Origin: Odobenus rosmarus divergens
Lineage: Eukaryota; Chordata; Mammalia; Carnivora; Odobenidae
Direction: 5' to 3'
Assembly: GCF_000321225.1 (NCBI RefSeq)
Contig: NW_004451421.1
Location: 4,771-68,770 of the forward strand
Length of the DNA stretch: 64,000 nucleotides
Below the pieces are notes generated by a model, which made no database searches, was not told the origin of the DNA, and saw only the letters and a list, made by a program, of their open reading frames with translations. The position numbers were made by a program, and so were the translations under genes. Below, in pieces: positions 23,501-38,400 of the stretch (the stretch's first letter is position 1; every line of letters begins with the position of its first letter).

Positions 23501-26500
23501 AATTAGATTTATTCTTTAAAAAACTTCATTTACTTTAGCTCACTTTTTTAGAGAATGAATATGTCTCAATATTTTCATATACTTTCAAATAAATAATGAG
23601 TCTGTAATACATAAAGGAACCAAAACAAATATATAGCACTACATATTCTTTTTTTATTTTACAATATACAAAACTAGTTTCATGGAGTAAGGTATGGCAT
23701 TTTTGTTTGTTGGGCTTTTTGTTTTGTTTTGTTTTTAAACACAGTTTTGAATTAATCTCTGTTTTACGTTAAGAACATTGTCCAGGAGTCAGGAGATACA
23801 GGTTTTATTAGCTCCTCTACACATTAATTGTATGATCTTAGATAAACCACCTGCTCTCTTTAGGCTTCATTTTTTTTTTCATATGTAAAGTGAGAGGGAA
23901 GTAGGTTTAAAGATCTTTATGGTTCTGAGTAGTTATAACTTAAGAATTTCTGTCTTTTGTTTTTGGAAAAACATAGATTTTTGAAAAGTACTAAGATGGT
24001 CATTTTGCGATATCATCCCCTGCTTCTGTGGTTTCCACTGTGGCACTATCTTTCTTCTGATAATCCTCCTAACATAAACCTTGACTCTATCTTTACTTAC
24101 TGGCTTTGTCCTTGTTAGTTTTACTGATTTTAGTTTCCCTTTTGGTTTGGATTTTTTTCACACTCTTAAAATGCAAAGACCAAAAGTGGATCCACCAACT
24201 ACACAGGCCTCTCAATGTATGGCATTTTTTTTCTCCACAAGGGAGACAGAATTATCTTCAGAAGTAAAACTGCTCTGCTCTTTGGAGCCAGTGTGATGTT
24301 CTGAGCAAAACACTGGGCATCAGTAAATTTGAGCCCTGGCTCTACCACTTACTAGGTTGACATAGTGTCCTTAGGCCAGTCATTTAGCCTCCCTGTGCCT
24401 GAGTTTCTTTTGCTTGATGTCTGTGTCCTGTCTCCTTCATTAGAAGGCTGGTGAGGATCAAGAAAGGTTATAGCTCAGAAAGTGTTTTCTAAAATAGAAT
24501 GATTTTATCTTATTGTAGTCATCCTACTCCAGTATAATATGCATTCTAAGTCAGTTATGTCAGTGTTTATTGAGCACCTACTATGAGGAGAATCAGTAAG
24601 GAGTTTATAATCAGGTTGGGGATTTATATAGTTACGTACCATGAGAAAGGTATAGCTAAACTTCTGTGAAAGTTCAGATAGATTATTTCTTCCTGGAGGT
24701 ATTTAACATCAGTACTATCTTTCTTTATTTTGTAGGCTATTATGTGTTTTAGAAGCCATTCTTGGATTTAGGTTTGTTCCATATTATGCCAGTACCATTT
24801 CATTCGTATTCATAAATGTACTGACTTGGTTGTTTTCTGTAATTTAGCAACCATTTCTTTTTCTATTGTATTTTTTTGAGATGACTCCAACTCTGCTTAC
24901 TTTGGCATCATTTGCTAATTTAATGGATTTACCATCATTTTCATCTTCTGGTTCATTAGTAAAGATTATTGGATAAATTTTGATCCAGGATTTACCCTTT
25001 AAGGTACTTCTGAAAATACCCTTTAAGATTAACTTTGGGGCGCCTGAGTGGCTCAGTCGGTTGGGCGTCTGCAATCGATTCTGGTCATGATCCCGGGGTC
25101 CTGGGATGGAGTCCCGCTTCTTGCTCCCTGCTCAGTTGGGGATTCTGCGTCTCCCCTCTGCCCCTCCCCCTGCTTGTGTGTGCGCTGTCTCTCTTGAAAA
25201 AAAATCAATCTTTAAGATTAACTTTGAAACTTTATGTGTGACTCCCTAGCTATGTATGCTCATCAAAATGTTTCTAGTTTATTACTGAGAATCACAAGGT
25301 GAGAATGAGAAACCTCTTCTGAAACAGACTGCACTTACTGCTTACTCTCATCCTTTAGGCCTCTCAGTCCATCATAAAAGGAAATCACTTCATAGAACTT
25401 CCTTACTTGTCTATAACCATGGTCTCCATGGAACTTCTCCATGGGATTAGAGACACCAGATTGTGGGATTGGCTTTAGTGCCCTCCTTGCTGGCAGTGTT
25501 AAGTTTATCTAGTTTATCTATCTCCAATTATTATTCATTCTTTTTCTTGTTTGTTTTTTTAAGTTTTGACACAAATATTTACCCTTCCTCCGGATTTTCA
25601 GGAACTTTCTGTGGCCTCTGTTCTTAGTCCTGTGATCTGGCTATAGCAATAAAGTTATTTGCTTATATATGGAATTATTATGTTATCTTGAACTAGAAAC
25701 AAGAGATTAAATATTACCTTTTTCCTTAGTATTCAGTTAAATATAAAATGGTTGATATTTAGGAGGGGGTCTGCTTTATTCTTAGTCTTATAAATTATTT
25801 TTTACATAAAAAATTTCTGGTATTCTGAGGATATAGATAATTCAATTCCTGCATGTATATCTACAGAAAGGCATGCAGTTTAGTGGAAGAGTACCTGTTA
25901 GCACAGTGCCTTACCTAGATAAAGTACTCAGCTACTGGTTGAATGAATGCACTTTTACCCTGGTGTTAATCTGTAATATGCTGCTGTTGCTCCCCTTTTC
26001 TTTGTATTAGGGCTAGTGGCTCCTCTTTCAGGGCAAATAACTTATAGAATGTGTCATTCTTAGTTCATTGTTATATTTATTGTTTGTTAGATAGCTTTCA
26101 CGTTTTTCAGAGAGGAAGTATGCATTTGTTTGCTAGACTCTAAGCAGAAATAAGATTTTTTTTTTAATGTGTCTTGTAAGTAAGGTAGATATTAGATGTA
26201 GGAGGAATGTATATAAAATATGTTGAGGTTCTATTGACATTAGAATTTACCTTTGTTTTGTTTTCTGTTCTTATTAAAATTTGTATAATTTTAACAATCA
26301 TATTTGATTTTTATAAAAACTAGAAAATACTGAAAAATATTAATTAAAAAAATCCTTAATCCTGTTAGCAGGAATCACTATTATCTCTTTGACTTTCTAA
26401 GTATACTTGTTTAAATCTGTTAGCCGTATTGATAGTTTTCAGTATTTCACCTTTAAATACCATCTATTTGTTAAAGAATCAAAGTGCCACTGTGCTAGAA

Positions 26501-29398
26501 ACAGTCCACTTTTTATAAGCGCATTCATATTTTTACACACATTATGTTAGTGTCTTAATAATTGTTAAAAAATTACTTCATATCTAATGCAGATTATTTA
26601 TGAGCACTCTTGGTGACACTTGACCCATGAGTGAGGATCACTGGGTTGAGCAATCCAAATTCATGAGCAAGTTTGCAAGTCTCTGTATGGGCCTTAGATC
26701 TTGTTAAACTAGTTTGGATTGCTTCACATATGTACTAACATCTGTGCAGTTCACTTCTTTTGGCTTGAATCGAGTTCCCAGTTGTAATTATTTGTAATTC
26801 ATCATCTGATGGAATTAAATCCCGGAATATTTTTCCTTTTTATGTAATTTTTACACATAATACTTGTTAAGGATTTTTTTTTCCAATTCCAGAACACATG
26901 TCTGTTTTCCACAGCTGTTTTTATTATCCCTGCATTTGGTCTGTAATATCATCTTGTCAATTCTACCTATAAAATAACTTCTTACTCTGCCTCTTTGACC
27001 CTGAAGTTACTATTTCAGGTTTTAATTTCTCTTTAGTATATATTTTCTTTCTTTCCTTCTTTCTTTCTTTTTCTTTCTTTCTTTCTTGCTTGCTTGCTTG
27101 CTTGCTTGCTTTTTTTTTTTTTTTTTTAGAGAGAAAGAGCATGCATGAGCAGGAAGAGGGGCAGAGGGAGAAGGAGGGAGAATCTTAAGCAGACTCCTGG
27201 GCAACATGGAGCGACACCGGGTGACATGGGCTTGATGTCAGGACCCTAAGATCATGACATGAGCAGAAATCAAGAGTCAGATGCTTAATGGACTGAGCCA
27301 CCCAGACCCCCCTTTCTCTTTAGTGTGTTGTAGAAGCTGCTTGACTGCCTATATTCTTTCCATTTCTTCCTATTATAATGCTGATAGTATTAGTATTTTT
27401 TGAGACTTCTTACCGCCTCTCATTTTTTGCAGCTTTCAACAGTTTATTTTAGAAAATTTAAAATATATATATAGCAAATGAACTTTATTATATGGAAATA
27501 ACCACTCTGATCATTATGGTGTCAGTCTTCCAGTTGTTTTCTTTGTGTGCATATATACTCTTTAAATTATATCAGATTGGATCAATCTGGGCATTCTTTG
27601 CCCTTTTTTTAAAAAACTTAATATTCTGTGAATATTTTCCCACATCTAATATTTTGCTCTATATTATAGATGTATTATGATTTATGCCTTCTTCTTGGAC
27701 GTTTAGTTCTTTAGGTTCTCCCTCCCTCCACCCTCCCTCCCTCCCTCCTTTCTTTCTATTCATCCATTCTTTCTGCCCTTATAACAAGTACTGCAATATC
27801 CTTGTAGCTAAATTGTTTGGACAGATCCATGGTTATTTCTTAGAAGAGCCGAGTAATGGTTCTAAAATATAGCTCTGATTTTGTCATCCCTATTATACGT
27901 ATTTCATCTTTGTGTTGTGACCAGGCTGAACTTTTCATGCTAAAAACTCTGTTAGTCTGGCTCCTGCCAACCTTTCTGACTTTATCTCCTATCCTTTTCT
28001 CACACCCTTTAGCTACACCAAACCACATGTGGTTTCTAAAATGTGTTTTACTCATGCACGTGTGTTTGCCCTCTTTTTTTATCCACCTGGTAAATATTTC
28101 TTTGGCCTTCTAGCCTACACTTTGGCGGGAAGTTCTTGATCTCCCTAGGCAGTTAAGTGTCTTCTTCTTTGCATCTGTGCACTCTTCTCCTGGAATGCCA
28201 CTAGAATATTTCCAAAATTTCAGAAATTTGGTCTCCTTTGCTAGGCTGGAAGCTCCGTAATAGCAGGGATGTTGTTCTTATCATCTCTCTTTTCAGCATC
28301 TAACTCATGGTAGGGGCTGTTTGTTTGAAAAAAATCTGAGATCTGGGGAAAAGTACATCCTAACAATGGCATAATAGAATTAAATATTCTTTTTAATTCG
28401 TTCCAAAATACTGTGAGGGAAAAATTACTTGATTGAAAAGTATTTATGGATAGAATAGAAAGTATAGTATTTTTAAAAATATAATGTGTCATGGGGCGCC
28501 TGGGTGGCTCAGTTGGTTAAGCGACTGCCTTCGGCTCAGGTCATGATCCTGGAGTCCTGGGATCGAGTCCCGCATCGGGCTCCCTGCTCAGCAGGGAGTC
28601 TGCTTCTCCCTCTAACGCTCTTCCCTCTCGTGCTCTCTGTCTCTCATTCTCTCTCTCTCTAATAAATAAATTTAAAAAAATATAATGTGTCATGAGTGAT
28701 TAAGTAAATATATAACTGAATAACTCAATGCTTGCATTTAATATTGAAATGGTAGTTTTATTAACCTTTAGAGAATTTAAGTGAAATGGAAACTTTTTCT
28801 TTTGGTTAGGTTTTTATGTAAGCAAGAATATTTAAGTATAATGTATCAACAAATATAAGTACAGTGTTTAAAACTGGAGTCATATAATAGTATCATGATG
28901 GCTTTAAATAGATTTAAGAAGGATTGGACTAGTTAACATTAGAACCATAGGGGCACCTGGCTGGCTCAGTTGGTAGAGCATGTGACTCTTGATCCTGGGG
29001 TCATGAGTTCGAGCCCCACATTGGGGTGTAGAGTTTACTTTAAAAAAAAGTAACTTTAGAACCATAAACAGTAATCATTGGAAAGGTAGCATGTTTGGAG
29101 TTTCGAAAGACCAACATTATATTCCTGTAGAAAATGTTCACTGATACCTTAATTAAGGAGAGAATCCTGGGTTGCAATATAATTGATCTGTTCTAATAGT
29201 CATCTCTTTCTGGTTTTTTTTTTTTTTTGAGGTTTTTAGCTTAATCATTCAAAATGATAGATATTTTCTTTGGTTCTAGAGTTCTTTAGTCTGAGAGTCT
29301 CCAAATTCTTATTCATTGTTTACTTGAATGTTAGCCAGTTTAAGTATTTTATAATTTCTTTTGTATTGGGCTAACCTATATATATATATGTGTGTGTG

Positions 29399-29429
<31 letters not shown>

Positions 29430-32400
29430 TATCGCTTACATATATAGCACCTCTTTGTGTTAGTAGCTGCTTAAGTTCTTGAAGTTTGCTTTGCTTACCT
29501 ATTGTCTTCTTAGCACTTAGCATAATGTCATAGTGTTTGGTACTGCATTATGACAGGTTACACTAATTGGTGTTTTAACTTCATATTTTTCCTCCTTTTT
29601 TTTAAAGGTAATGTGGCTTTAGATAACCTACAGATAAAAGAAAATGCTCTGGTAAGTTTTCAAACTATGTTGATTACTCAGTTAATTTGGTAAGCTCTCA
29701 GAAATTCTTGGTTACTTCGTATCTGGTACCAGGTACCAGATAAAGTGATTGAGTCACTCAGAGAAAACTGTTTGCTATAGGAAAATCTGAGATTAAAAAT
29801 TTAGATTTTTTTTCCCTATTGATCAAAATGGTATTTCTTGGAAAGTGGAATGTTTTTCCTTGACTTAATTTGACTGAATAGCTTTGTAGTAGACATTTGT
29901 CTTACTTTAAATAGTTTTCTCCAGAATTATCTTTACATATTTTTTTGGTAGATAAGAATTTGATTTTAACAATTTATCAAATGAATAATTGTATTTTGGA
30001 AATACCTTGACAGTCCAGCCTTATAATATTATGGTAATATTAACAGGTCAAGTAGATTTTTTTGGATTCTCATGCTCCATCCCCTACTTCCCCTCCCTCC
30101 CTGTTAGGCTTTAGCCTATTGGACTTAATTTGATTTTATGAAGTCACTTACTAATAAATTTATTTATTTTTTTTTAGATTTTATTTATTTATTTTAGAGA
30201 GAGAGAGAGAGAGAGCGAGAGTGCATGCATGTGAGGAGTGGGAGGAGCAGAGGTAGAGGGAGAAGGTGAATCCCAAGCAGACTGTGTGCTGAGCATGGAG
30301 CCTGATAGTCTCAGAACCCTGAGACCATGACCTGAGCCAAAATCAAGAGTCAGACTCTTAACTCACTGAGCCACGCAGGTGCCTTAGAATGAGTTTATTC
30401 TTTAATTAATAGGTCAGATTTCTAAAAGCTACAGTATGTTTTATAACCCTAGCGTTGACTTCTGGTTGGATTTCTACATGATGATGAACTGTATAATTAA
30501 GGAGAGTCTTAAACCCAAAGTGCTCACATGGTTGGTCTCATGGAAGCCAGTTTTGGATATGGAAGATCCCCAGAATAGAACTTTGTCATGAGGAATAACA
30601 GTTGATTTTGTTCTACTCAAAACAACTTGGCAGGCATGGTGGAAAGGGCATGGATCTTGGAGTGAGGCAGACCTGGGTTTCAGTGCGAGCTCTGCCCTTT
30701 TACTAGCTGTGTGACTTTTGGCAAGTTTCTTAGTTTCTGTGAGCATCAGTTTAATCGTTTTTAAATTGGAGTTAATAATACAAAATAATATAGCATGTCT
30801 GTGCTTTTGTGGCTTGAATAAGATTAAAAGTAGAGCCTGACAAGTAGTGGGCCCTCAAAATATTTAAATTTTCTTTCCCTTCCTTTATTTATATAGGATG
30901 CTACAACTTTTTAAATTTTACCCCAAAATTTAGAATGTAAGACTCTTTTGCTGGAGATTGGAGTAAAGGTTATTTTTTCCCTTTTTAGGAAAATATTTTG
31001 AAGGAAAGAAGTATAAATAGAATTACGGTGGGAGGATATATATCTAACATACTTAAGAGACAAATTGAACTCTGTGTTAGCCTAGTTTGAATTTGGGTTA
31101 TAGTTAAATATAATAAATCATTTTGTAATTAATATTCTCCATTAATTCAAACTAACCTCCTTTCCCCGATTAAATTAGATTGGTGAGGTTTTACTTTGAA
31201 TATGCGTTCTTTACATTTATTTTTTGTGAAAAATTATTTCGTGAGGATCAAAGTGAGCATGAGCCCAAACTTTTAGAAGTGTATAGTTTAGAGTTTGTAT
31301 ATCCTGCATAACATAAAATATAATATGAATGCCCTTGAACACATCCCCCCTCCCCAACTTGCCACTGCTACCTTGCGTATAGAGCTGCTCTCTTACCACC
31401 AGAGAGGAATTTTGTTTTTTGGTCTACGAAAAGATCAGTATTATGTTTAATTCCTGTTCACCTAGAATGCTTGAGTGATCAGATGATTGGGTAAATTGAT
31501 TACTTTAGTTAATTGTTACCTGACGTACTATATTTCAGTCACCACGTTGATAGTATTAGTATGTACTAAGGTACATCTAACAAAAAAGGCTATTCTGATT
31601 GGTTTAATTTTTAATAATTCTAAAGACTCAAGTGATCATTGTGAATATCAGTTATTGTTTAGTACTCTGTGAATAAAAAAGTTATTTGTACTTTCTAGTG
31701 GTTTGGAATCCAAATAAGTGAGTTTATTTTTATTAATGATTGGTACCTGTCAGTAGTAACTTAATCTAAAGTAAATGCTAATCTGGTAAATAATAAGTGG
31801 AGACTCTCCCTTTCCTTTTAAGATTCTTTTGTTTATTTACCAAATGTTTTATTTGAGTGAAAATAGTTGTTCAGTTATTGTTTTCAACTAATTTTTGTGA
31901 AAGGACTCTTCCTTTTCCTATTCTACTATTTTAAATAAGCAGTGTCTATCATTATTTTAAAAGTTCATGGCATTTCCATCTGTCTTGGTTTGGTTTATTA
32001 AAACAATATTCAGTTTATCCAATTACTTTCTTTAGCTACAAACTCTTTTCCTATCATTCCTATTTATAGTTTTGTTTCTCTTGTGAATTCTTTCCTCAAA
32101 GTCAAATTTAAGTCAATATAAACTTTTTTTTTTCCAGGATGCCCTGAGTTACTCAGATACAGAAAATTTGTTTCATGTTTTTCCTTCAAGATGATTGTGT
32201 ATTTAAATGATGATATAAAGGTGATTTGGGGGGAGCTTAATAATTTAAGATGTCTTTTAAATTTTTTTCTTTCTTTCGAAGAGTGAGTTGGATGTTCCTT
32301 TTAAAGTCAAAGCTGGCCAAATTGGTAAGTACTCTTCACTTGAATTATTCTTAATCCTTTTAGTTTTTTATTTTTCCGGTGTTATTTAGTCTAAAAGATT

Positions 32401-35400
32401 TTTTAGCTTGAACAAAAATGTGAGAGGTTTTGGCTTATGTTGGTTAGAGCTTTTGGAGCTCTGGGCCTAATATATGTTGTATGTAATACATAAATACTTC
32501 AAACTTTCTGACGAAAGGGTAGAAAATTACCCTCTAAAATGGAAGGATGTTTGAACTGCAATGATACTTTTTAGGCTTTGGTTTTACTACACAAAATATA
32601 TCTTGATTTTCAAAATTGATATTTAAGTTCTGTATGCTTTTTCTTTATATGTGAAAGTAGTATAATTTAATTTGCAAAGCTCTAGTGAATAAAATTTAAG
32701 TGTAGCTTATTTCCCTCATGTTTTGTTCAATCATTTCACTTGCTATATTATGCAGCAGTGTGGTATAGAGGGTATGTCTTGGTAAGTAGAAAGTCTTTGC
32801 AGCTAAACTCTAACACTAAGATCATCCATAGCTAAACCTTCATCTTTGTTGAAGAAATTTTTTAATAGAATGTTAACCCGTGAAGTCCTCTCAGCTGCTC
32901 CATATTACCTGATTTTTACTTTTTTAAAATGTAATTTACAGCCCTAGACAATTTGCTGTTACTTTAGAATTTTCACTTATGCCACCATCATTCCTTCCAC
33001 TTCCATCACCCTGCTACTTCACCACGTGGCTTTCCTGCTTTATTTATTTTGTATTCAAGGAAGGTGTTGTCTTTCACTGTTCTAGCATCCCTTAGTGATT
33101 ACTTGAAAACTTCTGTTTGAGTCTTCTTTATATCACCTATACGTGTTCCTTTTAATATAAAGTAACGTTTTTATGTTTCTGTCTCTTGAAACAGGAGACA
33201 CTCCCTTAGATTGAAAGCATCCCTAGGGCATGCATTATCTTTTTTGTTTGTCTGTGATACAAAGCCTTGTGCTGTGTGAAGTGGTGATATTTAGCTGTGG
33301 TGATATCTAGAAGTATTGTGGTCCTGCATGCTTAATTGAAATCCTAGAGTAAAGTTAAAGCCATTCATTCATCCTTTTACCTTTGAGATATTTATGCATA
33401 CATTGTTACGTGTGAGACTACGTAGGTAGCTGTGGGAGAGGCAAGGATGAATATATGTTTGTCTTCAGAGAAGTTAGATCCAATTTTAGGACATAGTATT
33501 AAAATTGAGTTTCTAGGGTACTGGATGAGTTATATTTAACTAAAGAACTTTTACATTATTCATTATGTTATTAGAACTAGGTTTATATTTTAGAAGAGGT
33601 TTGCTAATGTTTCAGAATTTGTTCTTTTTTCTTTTAAAGTATTATAAGAATTTAATGACTCCCTTCAGGGTTACTCACTGACCCTTTACATATAAGGATG
33701 AAAAGCATATTGTTTAAAATATTTATCCCTTTTTTGGTTTATGGAGCATTTATATTAGTTAAATTTCTCTTAGGTTAAGATATTACACCTAACCTGTAAA
33801 ATCAGTGTGGCTAAGTAAGCTCAAGAATGTTTTGGGTTTCTAAGAGCTAGACATATTTGTGGGTGCTCCTTGGTTATCCTTTTACTTAAAGATTAAAAAA
33901 TTTCCTATTCTATAAATGGGAGGCAGTGATATAACTAACTTAATTCCAGTGGAATTCAGGATAATGAAGGATGGGAGGATAATGAGTTAGGGTAAATGGA
34001 GAGAAGAAAAGGTATAAGGGACAGACAATCCCTTTTTTGGTATGCTACAGTTAAAGGGGCATTTCCGACTTTTTCAGTCTCATACCATAAAGGCAATCAA
34101 ATCAACTTTCTTTTTTTTTTTTTTTAAGATTTTATTATTTGAGAGAGAGAGAGAGACAATGTGCCTGTGAGCAGGGGGAGGGGCAAAAGGAGGTAGGGGA
34201 GAGAGAATCTTGAGCAGACTCCATGCCCAGCACGGAGCCTATTGCAGAGCTTGATCTCAGGACTCGGAGATCATGACCTGAGTGGAAATCAGGAGTTAGA
34301 TGTTCAACGGACTGAGCCACCAGGCACCCCTCAAATCAACTTTTTAGGAGTTTATGAGTTAGCTACATATGTAACAGTATCTGTTATAAATATAGGTGGT
34401 TCTCACTATAAAGTCATTAGACTTAGAAATGGCATTACCTCTAGACTCCCCTGACATGGGAGCTATTTTGGAAACTCAACAGGTTTATAAACAGAAGAAA
34501 AGTAAAATTTAAATGGAGAAATAATTTGCGATTTTAACCCTGGGAATAGATTCCCAGGTAAAACTAGTTTACCTACATAAGCCATGCTGGTAAATCAGAA
34601 TATGCTCTCTTACATTGTGTTATTTTATTTCCTCTTCTGCTTATTATGCTGTTAAACAGTTCTTTGAACTTCGGGCATTTTTATTTAAAGGTGCCAGTGA
34701 TTCTGGTGATATAAGTAGTTGAGTCACTCTGGCATCCACACTGATGACTTAGGTAGACTTATGTAATTTATTTAAGTTCTCTGGAAATAAGTTTCCTATT
34801 TTCAAAATTGAAATGATAGCTTATATCATTATATATGTTGGGAATATCAAATGAAATGATATCAGAAAGTTGGAAAAGTATAAAGCACAGTATAAATAGT
34901 TACTTCTAATAGTAATTAATATGGAAGAGATCTTTGCAAACTTCAGTGTTGGGAGTTTTTTCATTTTTTTCTGAGTGATATACATACCATATGTGTGAAG
35001 GGTTTAGTTATACTTTTTCTCTAAATGGAAAGTGGGAAATGTGTATCTTCTGGAGCAGCCCAAATAAGAATTAAAGGTTGAAATTATATTTCTTTAGATA
35101 AATTAACTTTGAAGATTCCTTGGAAGAACCTTTATGGAGAAGCAGTTATTGCGACCCTAGAGGGACTATACCTGCTCGTTGTCCCTGGAGCAAGTATGTT
35201 GTTTTAGGTTATAACCATTCAGCAACAGCATAGTGAAATTAAGTTGTTACCTTGGTTAAATATTTTAATATGTTTAATAAAATAGAAGATACTTTAAATA
35301 AACTAATCATATACATGCACAAATATAGATACTTTTTTACCTATATACACATATATATTGCCACAATTGTACATAAAATATTTTTATGTTGTTGGAAAGA

Positions 35401-38400
35401 ATTCCAACCGTTTGTTAAATTTATTCTCTTCTCTGTGAATAATTATTTTGCAGCTAAGTCTTCATTTTAAGTTTGAGATGCATTAAATAATTTACTTTTG
35501 GAGAATGAAATGAAGTAAGTTTAAAAAGTACTGATGTGCTAATCTACAGATTTAAAGTGTGGAAATTTTTTTCTCTATTTTGTTGCTTCTGATTTTGAGA
35601 GTATGTGCATTCAAAAATGTGTGTGAAATAGGTAATTTTTTTCATCGTAAATGAAAGTGTTTTAATTTTTAATGAATGTTGTATGTAAAGCAGTAGTGTT
35701 TATTTAGGCAATATATTTTGTTATAACTGTTTTTTCAGTTATAAGAACAATATAATGTTAAGAAAAGTTTGGATATTTTAGGAGAATTACTTGTTTTCCC
35801 AACTATAAAGCAAACAAAACTTTTTATATTTTGCTTTCCATTCTTTACACATATTTGATTTGATACAGCATTTGTCACATTATATGGATCTGTTTTTTTA
35901 CTTAATGTATATATTTTTGATATGTGATAGTGGTAATTTTGAAAGGCTGTGAGCTGCCTACTCTTTTGGACTCTTAGATTGAACATTATAAACACCTCAT
36001 TCTTATGGATATCTTTTTTTGTTCTTTTGTGTTATTTCGTTAGGATACATTATCAAAAATGAGATTTCTAGATAAAAAGGAAATATATATTTTCTGATTG
36101 TTGATACATATTCTTAAATTAGTTTCTGAAAGTCTTTTTATTAATCTATATTGATACCAGCTAGTACTGGATGTTACATATTTTTAATAGTTACTCAAAA
36201 TTTTACCCTTCAGACAAAATAACTGGAAATTATCTGTTATATTTTCTGCCTTCCTTCTGTTTCTCCCTTTCGCATTTCTGCTCACTCTCTCCCCCTCTTA
36301 ACCCTTTTCCTTTCTTCCTCTCTTGCTTTAATTCCTTTCTTTCCTTCCTTTCTGTTTTGATAAAAGCTTTGTAAGTAAATAGGAATCATTTATTTATGTT
36401 TAAACTTTTTGTAAAACTCATTTAAAGAATGCAGCTCTTTTGAGTTACAAAAAATGGCTTACAAGACTTACGGTATAAACACACAATCATCATGAGGTTG
36501 AACTTTTCTTCTTTGTTTAATAATTACATTTCCTAGTGTGTGAGCTAACTATATATTTTTAGGTATTAAATATGATGCTGAAAAAGAAGAAAAATCCTTG
36601 CAAGATACTAAACAGAAAGAGCTATCCCGAATTGAAGAAGCCCTCCAAAAAGCAGCGGAGAAAGGTACAATATATTTATGTTTTACACATGATCTTAGCC
36701 AAAAGACCAAGAAGCGATACAATATGTTTATGTTTTAGATAAACTTACGTATAGCTGTATTTTAGATATATTTAATGCACTGTAGAGAAGAGGCTTTCAT
36801 AAGCCTCCATAAGTTGTAGTTCCAAAGAAAGAATATTCTTTTAAAATCATATCTCAAAATATTGAGATATGCAGTTTAAGAATCTGTATTTTTATGAAAA
36901 CAGTATTCTTTTTTCTATTACTTTTGTGTGCTAAATAAAGCAAGATGAAAATCGTTTTGTTTTATGACAGTTCAGTATGATTATTTACTTTTATTCACTT
37001 TTGGTTAATTAGTATATGTGGAAATAATACCATAAAATGAGGAGGAAGACTTGGAGAGCACTAGAATTTCATTTCTTTCTTGATACAGGTCAGATTAAGT
37101 ATATATATATATATTTTTTTAAAGATTTTATTTATTTATTTGAGAGAGAGAGAGAATGAGAGATAGCACGAGAGGGAAGAGGGTCAGAGGGAGAAGCAGA
37201 CTCCTTGCTGAGCAGGGAGCCCGATGTGGGACTCGATCCCGGGACTCCAGGATCATGACCTGAGCCGAAGGCAGTCGCTTAACCAACTGAGCCACCCAGG
37301 CGCCCTAAGTATATTTTTTAACACACTGTATTTATTTATTTATTTTTTAAAGATTTTATTTATTTATTAGAGAGAGAGAGCGAGAGCAGGAACACAAGCA
37401 GGGGGAGTGGGAGAAGGAGAAGCAGGCTTCTCGCTGAGCCGGGAGCCTGATGTGGGGCTCGATTCCAGGACCCTGGGACCATGACCTGAGCCGAAGGCAG
37501 ACGCTTAACGACTGAGCCACCCAGGCGCCCCAGCACACTGTATTTAATGATACATATTCATCAGTAGGCATATTGGCATATATTTAGATAAATTGATACA
37601 TACAATAAAATGTATCATAATATATGTATAATATAGCATAATTATACACATATAATTTATTATATACATACAAAATTAAGTTATATTTTTCCTTTTCAGA
37701 AACCCCAAATTCCTCTTTTTTTTATTTTTGGATGGAAATAACTGATTATTTAAAAATATTTTCGTGTTAACAGTGAACTGTAAGAAAAAGCATGTATAGT
37801 CTCTCCTATTCTAGTAGTTCACAGCTTAATTGGCAAATGATAGCATGCTATATGTTTTATATTGAGTACGTATGAAATTTTGACTCCTGGGTCTTTAATG
37901 CTTAGGAAATTTATATGTTTAGGCCTGGCAGAGAGGCTCTTAAGGATGACTTGATATATTTATAAGGGCTGAACATCTGTGGCACTAAGTTTGTGTAACT
38001 AGGACTATTAGGCTTATATAATATATAATAATTACATTGTAGCTTCGTGGATGATAAAATTTAGGTTTTGCTGGGATAGAACTAAAATTCAGAAAGTGAT
38101 ACTCAGTTTTAACATTATTATCTTAGATTTTTCAGAAAAATGTTTTGAGTATAAAAGAGATGAATTCTGGGTGCCTGGCTGGCTCAGTTGGTAGAACATG
38201 TGACTCTTGATCTTGGGGTTGTGGATTCAAGCCCCATGTTGGATGTAGAGATTACTTAAAAATAATATCTTAAAAAAATAAAAGAAATGAATTGGGATAT
38301 ATGGGATAATTGGGATATATGTTGATTTTTTTTAATTGCAATAAATTTAATTATCTTGACTGCATATAATTATTTTTCTAGTTTCTATGAATATCGGTCA

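Larger units (their letters stand above)
17150..29607 (+). other. VPS13C: VPS13C intron 1
   Basis: 12.5 kb, the longest complete intron here. It begins in the CpG island (to about 17560). It then carries SINEs (18685, 19902, 20864, 21113, 23262, 25037, 27038, 28494, 28950), MER5A at 20229, several MIR copies and simple repeats. No further exon or non-coding RNA gene was recognised. Confidence 0.85.
29652..32281 (+). other. VPS13C: VPS13C intron 2
   Basis: 2.6 kb with one minus SINE (30161), one MIR (30640) and a perfect 11-bp inverted repeat at 29720-29742. Otherwise AT-rich and unassigned. Confidence 0.85.

Noticed and set aside
28950..29030. Possible functional tRNA-Lys gene
   Set aside because: The head is tRNA-Lys-like with box A/B words, but it is followed by an A-rich tail, flanked by target duplications and mutated in the stems. 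It is a SINE.
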